A DNA stretch of 8,892 nt from the NCBI GenBank assembly GCA_003645385.1, contig QNEY01000056.1, forward strand, positions 1 to 8,892, in the 5' to 3' direction. Source of the stretch: Gammaproteobacteria bacterium. GTDB taxonomy: Bacteria; Pseudomonadota; Gammaproteobacteria; Nitrosococcales; Methylophagaceae. Both the position numbers and the translations under genes were made by a program. The notes below the pieces were generated by a model, which had not been told where the DNA came from, did not search any database, and worked only from the letters and a program-made list of their open reading frames with translations. Numbering within the stretch: position 1 is the stretch's first letter; each line of letters begins with the position of its first letter. Of this stretch, positions 6,485 to 8,892 are shown one piece after another.

Positions 6485-7455
6485 AACACTTATTATTAAT
6501 AACACTATTGATATTGGCGAGCATGCACCAGTCATTTGCAAACTCTGCATTGCCGGGATTACCTGATTTTATTGATGAAATGCAGCAAAAAAACGACTTT
6601 GATAGTGATTATCTCACTACGGTGTTTTCTGCAGTTGAAGTTAAAGACTCAATTCTAAAAGCAATATCTAGGCCCGCTGAAAAGAGTAAGCCTTGGTATG
6701 ACTATCGCAAAATCTTTATTACGCAGAAGCGGATAAAAGGTGGGGTTAAATTCTGGAATGAACACACGCAAGCATTACAGCGAGCGGAGCTAGAATATGG
6801 TGTTCCTGCTGAAATTATTATTGCAATATTAGGTGTTGAAACACGTTATGGTGGCAATGTTGGTAGCTATCGTGTGGTGGATGCCTTATCAACATTGGCA
6901 TTTAGATATCCTCCGAGAAGCAAATTTTTCCGTAGTGAGTTGGAACAGTTTTTGTTACTAACACGTGAAGAACAGATGTCGATTCTGGATCCAATTGGCT
7001 CATACGCGGGTGCAATGGGGCTTGGACAATTTATGCCAAGTAGCTACCGAACATATGCTGTTGATTTTGATGGCGATGGAAAACGTGATATTTGGACTAA
7101 TCCTACTGATGCAATTGGAAGTATCGCTAATTACCTTAACAAACACGGTTGGGTTGCAGATGAAAGTATTGCGCATAAAACGAGTATTACAGGCAAAGAA
7201 CCAACAGCTTTGATAGAAAAAGGTACTAAACCATCAATTAGTCGTGATGAACTGGCAACGGCAGGCGTTTCTTTAAAGAATGTTCCAGAGGGTCAAGAAC
7301 TATTGGCAATGATCTCTTTAACTCAAAAAAATGGTGAGGAATACTGGCTGACAACACAGAATTTCTACAGTATTACTCGCTACAATCACAGCAGAATGTA
7401 TGCAATGGCTGTTACCCAATTGTCTGAAGCTATTCGTGAACAATATGGAAAATAA
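6481..7455 (+). CDS. mltB: MltB/Slt35-type lytic murein transglycosylase, periplasmic
   Basis: This enzyme cleaves the MurNAc-GlcNAc bond of peptidoglycan, leaving 1,6-anhydro-MurNAc ends, and opens the wall for insertion and recycling. The 324-aa protein has the lysozyme-like fold of family 3 lytic transglycosylases: catalytic Glu120 in AILGVETRYGG, then SYAGAMGLGQFMPSSY near 174-189. An EF-hand-like calcium loop, with Asp195, Asp197, Asp199 and Asp203 in DFDGDGKRDIW, matches the Slt35 structure. The N-terminus is a signal peptide ending SFA, with cleavage predicted after Ala20. There is no cysteine lipobox, so unlike E. coli MltB it should be soluble; it may equally be named sltB. The GTG start at 6481 overlaps the rodA stop by four bases (GTGA), and AAGGA at 6466-6470 is a good Shine-Dalgarno. 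Confidence 0.95.
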   Translation: MKHLLLITLLILASMHQSFANSALPGLPDFIDEMQQKNDFDSDYLTTVFSAVEVKDSILKAISRPAEKSKPWYDYRKIFITQKRIKGGVKFWNEHTQALQRAELEYGVPAEIIIAILGVETRYGGNVGSYRVVDALSTLAFRYPPRSKFFRSELEQFLLLTREEQMSILDPIGSYAGAMGLGQFMPSSYRTYAVDFDGDGKRDIWTNPTDAIGSIANYLNKHGWVADESIAHKTSITGKEPTALIEKGTKPSISRDELATAGVSLKNVPEGQELLAMISLTQKNGEEYWLTTQNFYSITRYNHSRMYAMAVTQLSEAIREQYGK

Positions 7456-7457
7456 TA

Positions 7458-8264
7458 GTGATTAATTCGACGTTAAAGTTATTGGGCGTTATTGGTCTAT
7501 ATATTTTTCTCGTAGCGTGTAGTGATGTAACTGAAAAACATGATAGTGCACCTTCAAAAGCACCTGATGTAGCAAATATTCCAGATGCGGTGCCTAAAGA
7601 TGAACCACGCAGTAAATACGGAAATGCATCTAGTTATGAAGTCTTTGGTAAGCGTTATTACACCTTGAAATCAAGCAAAGGCTATCAGCAAAAAGGTGTT
7701 GCATCCTGGTATGGCACAAAGTTTCATGGTCGACGTACATCTAGTGGTGAACCCTATGATATGTATGCTATGACAGCCGCGCATAAGACATTGCCATTAC
7801 CCACCTATGTTGAGGTGACCAATTTGGATAATGGCCGTAAGGTTATCGTGAAGGTTAATGATCGAGGACCTTTCCATGGAGACAGATTGATAGACTTATC
7901 CTACAGTGCAGCAACTAAATTGGATATCATTAGTAAAGGTACAGGGAAAGTTGAAGTCCGTGCTATTACAGCAGGTCAAGCTCCAGTAAAATCAGCTTCA
8001 CCTGTGAGGTCTCCTGAAAAATCTTCACCGGTGGGTTTGTATCTACAGGTGGGTGCATTTAAAACATCATCTAGCGCTGAACAGATGAGAACCAAATTAC
8101 AACAACAGATTAGCGATGCAATTTTGATTGTGCCGCTTAAAAAACCAGATGGACATTTGTATCGAGTACGTGTCGGTCCACTTGAGAATGTAGAATATGG
8201 TGATGCTTTAGCAAGTCGGTTGGTTGATCTAGGATTTAATGATACCCATATAGTGGTCGAATAA
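7458..8264 (+). CDS. rlpA: RlpA, septal/side-wall lytic transglycosylase lipoprotein with SPOR domain
   Basis: RlpA is an outer-membrane lipoprotein; in Pseudomonas it cuts glycan strands that lack stem peptides. The 268-aa protein has a lipoprotein signal with LVAC at 18-21 (Cys21 the lipidation site, Ser at +2), a low-complexity linker, a double-psi beta-barrel domain at about 79-170 and a C-terminal SPOR domain at about 192-268 (GLYLQVGAFKTSSSAEQ). The barrel keeps the residues linked to activity: Glu98 in SSGEPYDMYAMTAAH, His109, and Asp135 in VNDRGPFH. SPOR domains bind denuded glycan and recruit proteins to sites of wall cleavage. The GTG start at 7458 lies two bases after the mltB stop, with GGAA at 7447-7450 seven bases upstream, so translation is likely coupled. 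It is also next to dacA in E. coli. Confidence 0.96.
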   Translation: MINSTLKLLGVIGLYIFLVACSDVTEKHDSAPSKAPDVANIPDAVPKDEPRSKYGNASSYEVFGKRYYTLKSSKGYQQKGVASWYGTKFHGRRTSSGEPYDMYAMTAAHKTLPLPTYVEVTNLDNGRKVIVKVNDRGPFHGDRLIDLSYSAATKLDIISKGTGKVEVRAITAGQAPVKSASPVRSPEKSSPVGLYLQVGAFKTSSSAEQMRTKLQQQISDAILIVPLKKPDGHLYRVRVGPLENVEYGDALASRLVDLGFNDTHIVVE

Positions 8265-8287
8265 TTTATTTTTTTGAGAGTTTATCA

Positions 8288-8892
8288 ATGTTGAAAATAT
8301 TTAAAAGTTTATTGCTTGTCAGTTTTGTGTTTGTAGTGACTACATCCAACTCAGCAATCACCCCTAGTCCTACAGCACCTAAAGTTGCCGCTAAATCCTA
8401 TATTTTGCAGGACTTTTCTAGTGGTCGGGTGCTTGTAGAACATGATGCCGATAAACGTCTACCACCAGCGAGTATTACAAAATTGATGACAGCCTACGTG
8501 GTGTCTCATGAATTGGAGGCCGGCAATATAGCTTTGGCTGATGAAGTTTTAATTAGTGAAAAAGCATGGCGAATGGTCGGGTCTCGTAGCTTTATTGAGG
8601 TCAATACCAAAGTACCGGTCGAGGTATTGCTTAGAGGAATGATTATTCAATCGGGCAATGATGCCGCTGTGGCTTTAGCAGAACATATTGCAGGTAGTGA
8701 AGAAACATTTGCCCAGATGATGAATCAGTATGCACAGCAGTTAGGAATGTTTAATACCAATTACCGAAATGCAACCGGATTACCTGATACGGATCATTTT
8801 ACGACTGCCAGAGATATTGCGATTCTGTCAGCAGCAATTATTCGTGACTTTCCTGAACACTATAAATGGTATGCAGAAAAAGAATATACCTA
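8288..8892 (+). CDS. dacA: DacA-type D-alanyl-D-alanine carboxypeptidase (PBP5/6 family), 3' part missing
   Basis: This periplasmic carboxypeptidase removes the terminal D-Ala from pentapeptides and so limits crosslinking. I translated it by hand: ATG at 8288, then 201 complete codons to the window edge, about half of the usual length of about 400. There is a signal peptide (LKIFKSLLLVSFVFVV, with cleavage near SNSA, residues 20-23). The active-site motif Ser62-Ile-Thr-Lys65 (PPASITKLMT) and Ser122-Gly-Asn124 (IIQSGNDAAVA) are present, as is a family-typical NATGLPDTDH segment. The KTG motif and the C-terminal membrane-anchoring amphipathic helix must lie beyond the window. GAGAG at 8276-8280 is seven bases before the ATG and makes a good Shine-Dalgarno. 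It follows rlpA by 23 bases. Whether it is called dacA or dacC depends on the organism. Confidence 0.95.
   Translation, partial: MLKIFKSLLLVSFVFVVTTSNSAITPSPTAPKVAAKSYILQDFSSGRVLVEHDADKRLPPASITKLMTAYVVSHELEAGNIALADEVLISEKAWRMVGSRSFIEVNTKVPVEVLLRGMIIQSGNDAAVALAEHIAGSEETFAQMMNQYAQQLGMFNTNYRNATGLPDTDHFTTARDIAILSAAIIRDFPEHYKWYAEKEYT

Overview
The window is chromosomal and comes from a gammaproteobacterium of fairly low GC content (around 40% by eye). The protein sequences resemble their Pseudomonas and E. coli counterparts along their whole length, especially MreB, PBP2, RodA and GatC. I cannot name a genus. I see no sign of mobile DNA, CRISPR, tRNA, rRNA or phage genes. Almost all of the window is coding, and no gene-free stretch is longer than about 120 bases.

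Layout. On the minus strand, the 5' part of gatA (cut by the window's left edge) and a complete gatC run leftward. They encode parts of the GatCAB tRNA-dependent amidotransferase. A gap of about 120 bases separates gatC from a long plus-strand cluster that reaches the right edge: mreB, an intrinsic terminator, mreC, mreD, mrdA (PBP2), mrdB (rodA), mltB, rlpA and dacA (cut by the right edge). From mreC onward the genes overlap or lie within 23 bases of each other, so they look like one operon. mreB can be transcribed with them only by read-through of the terminator.

How the genes work together. MreB filaments, with MreC and MreD, position and activate the RodA/PBP2 pair. RodA polymerises glycan and PBP2 crosslinks it, giving side-wall growth in rod-shaped cells. 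MltB and RlpA are lytic transglycosylases, and DacA is a D,D-carboxypeptidase that trims pentapeptides. The cluster therefore holds the core elongasome plus three peptidoglycan-remodelling enzymes. In E. coli and Pseudomonas the mre genes and the mrd genes sit at separate loci; here they are joined.

Points that deserve a second look: (1) mreC has no ATG, GTG or TTG where its N-terminus must begin, and homology plus a Shine-Dalgarno-like site point to an ATT start codon. (2) A strong intrinsic terminator lies between mreB and mreC. (3) PBP2 carries a Cys-Cys-His-Cys set at the four positions that form a zinc site in Acinetobacter PBP2. (4) MltB has a signal peptide without a lipobox. (5) The mreC 3' end is a short hexamer repeat that leads into the mreD ribosome-binding region. 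I found no previously undescribed system; this is a well-known core locus with some unusual details.
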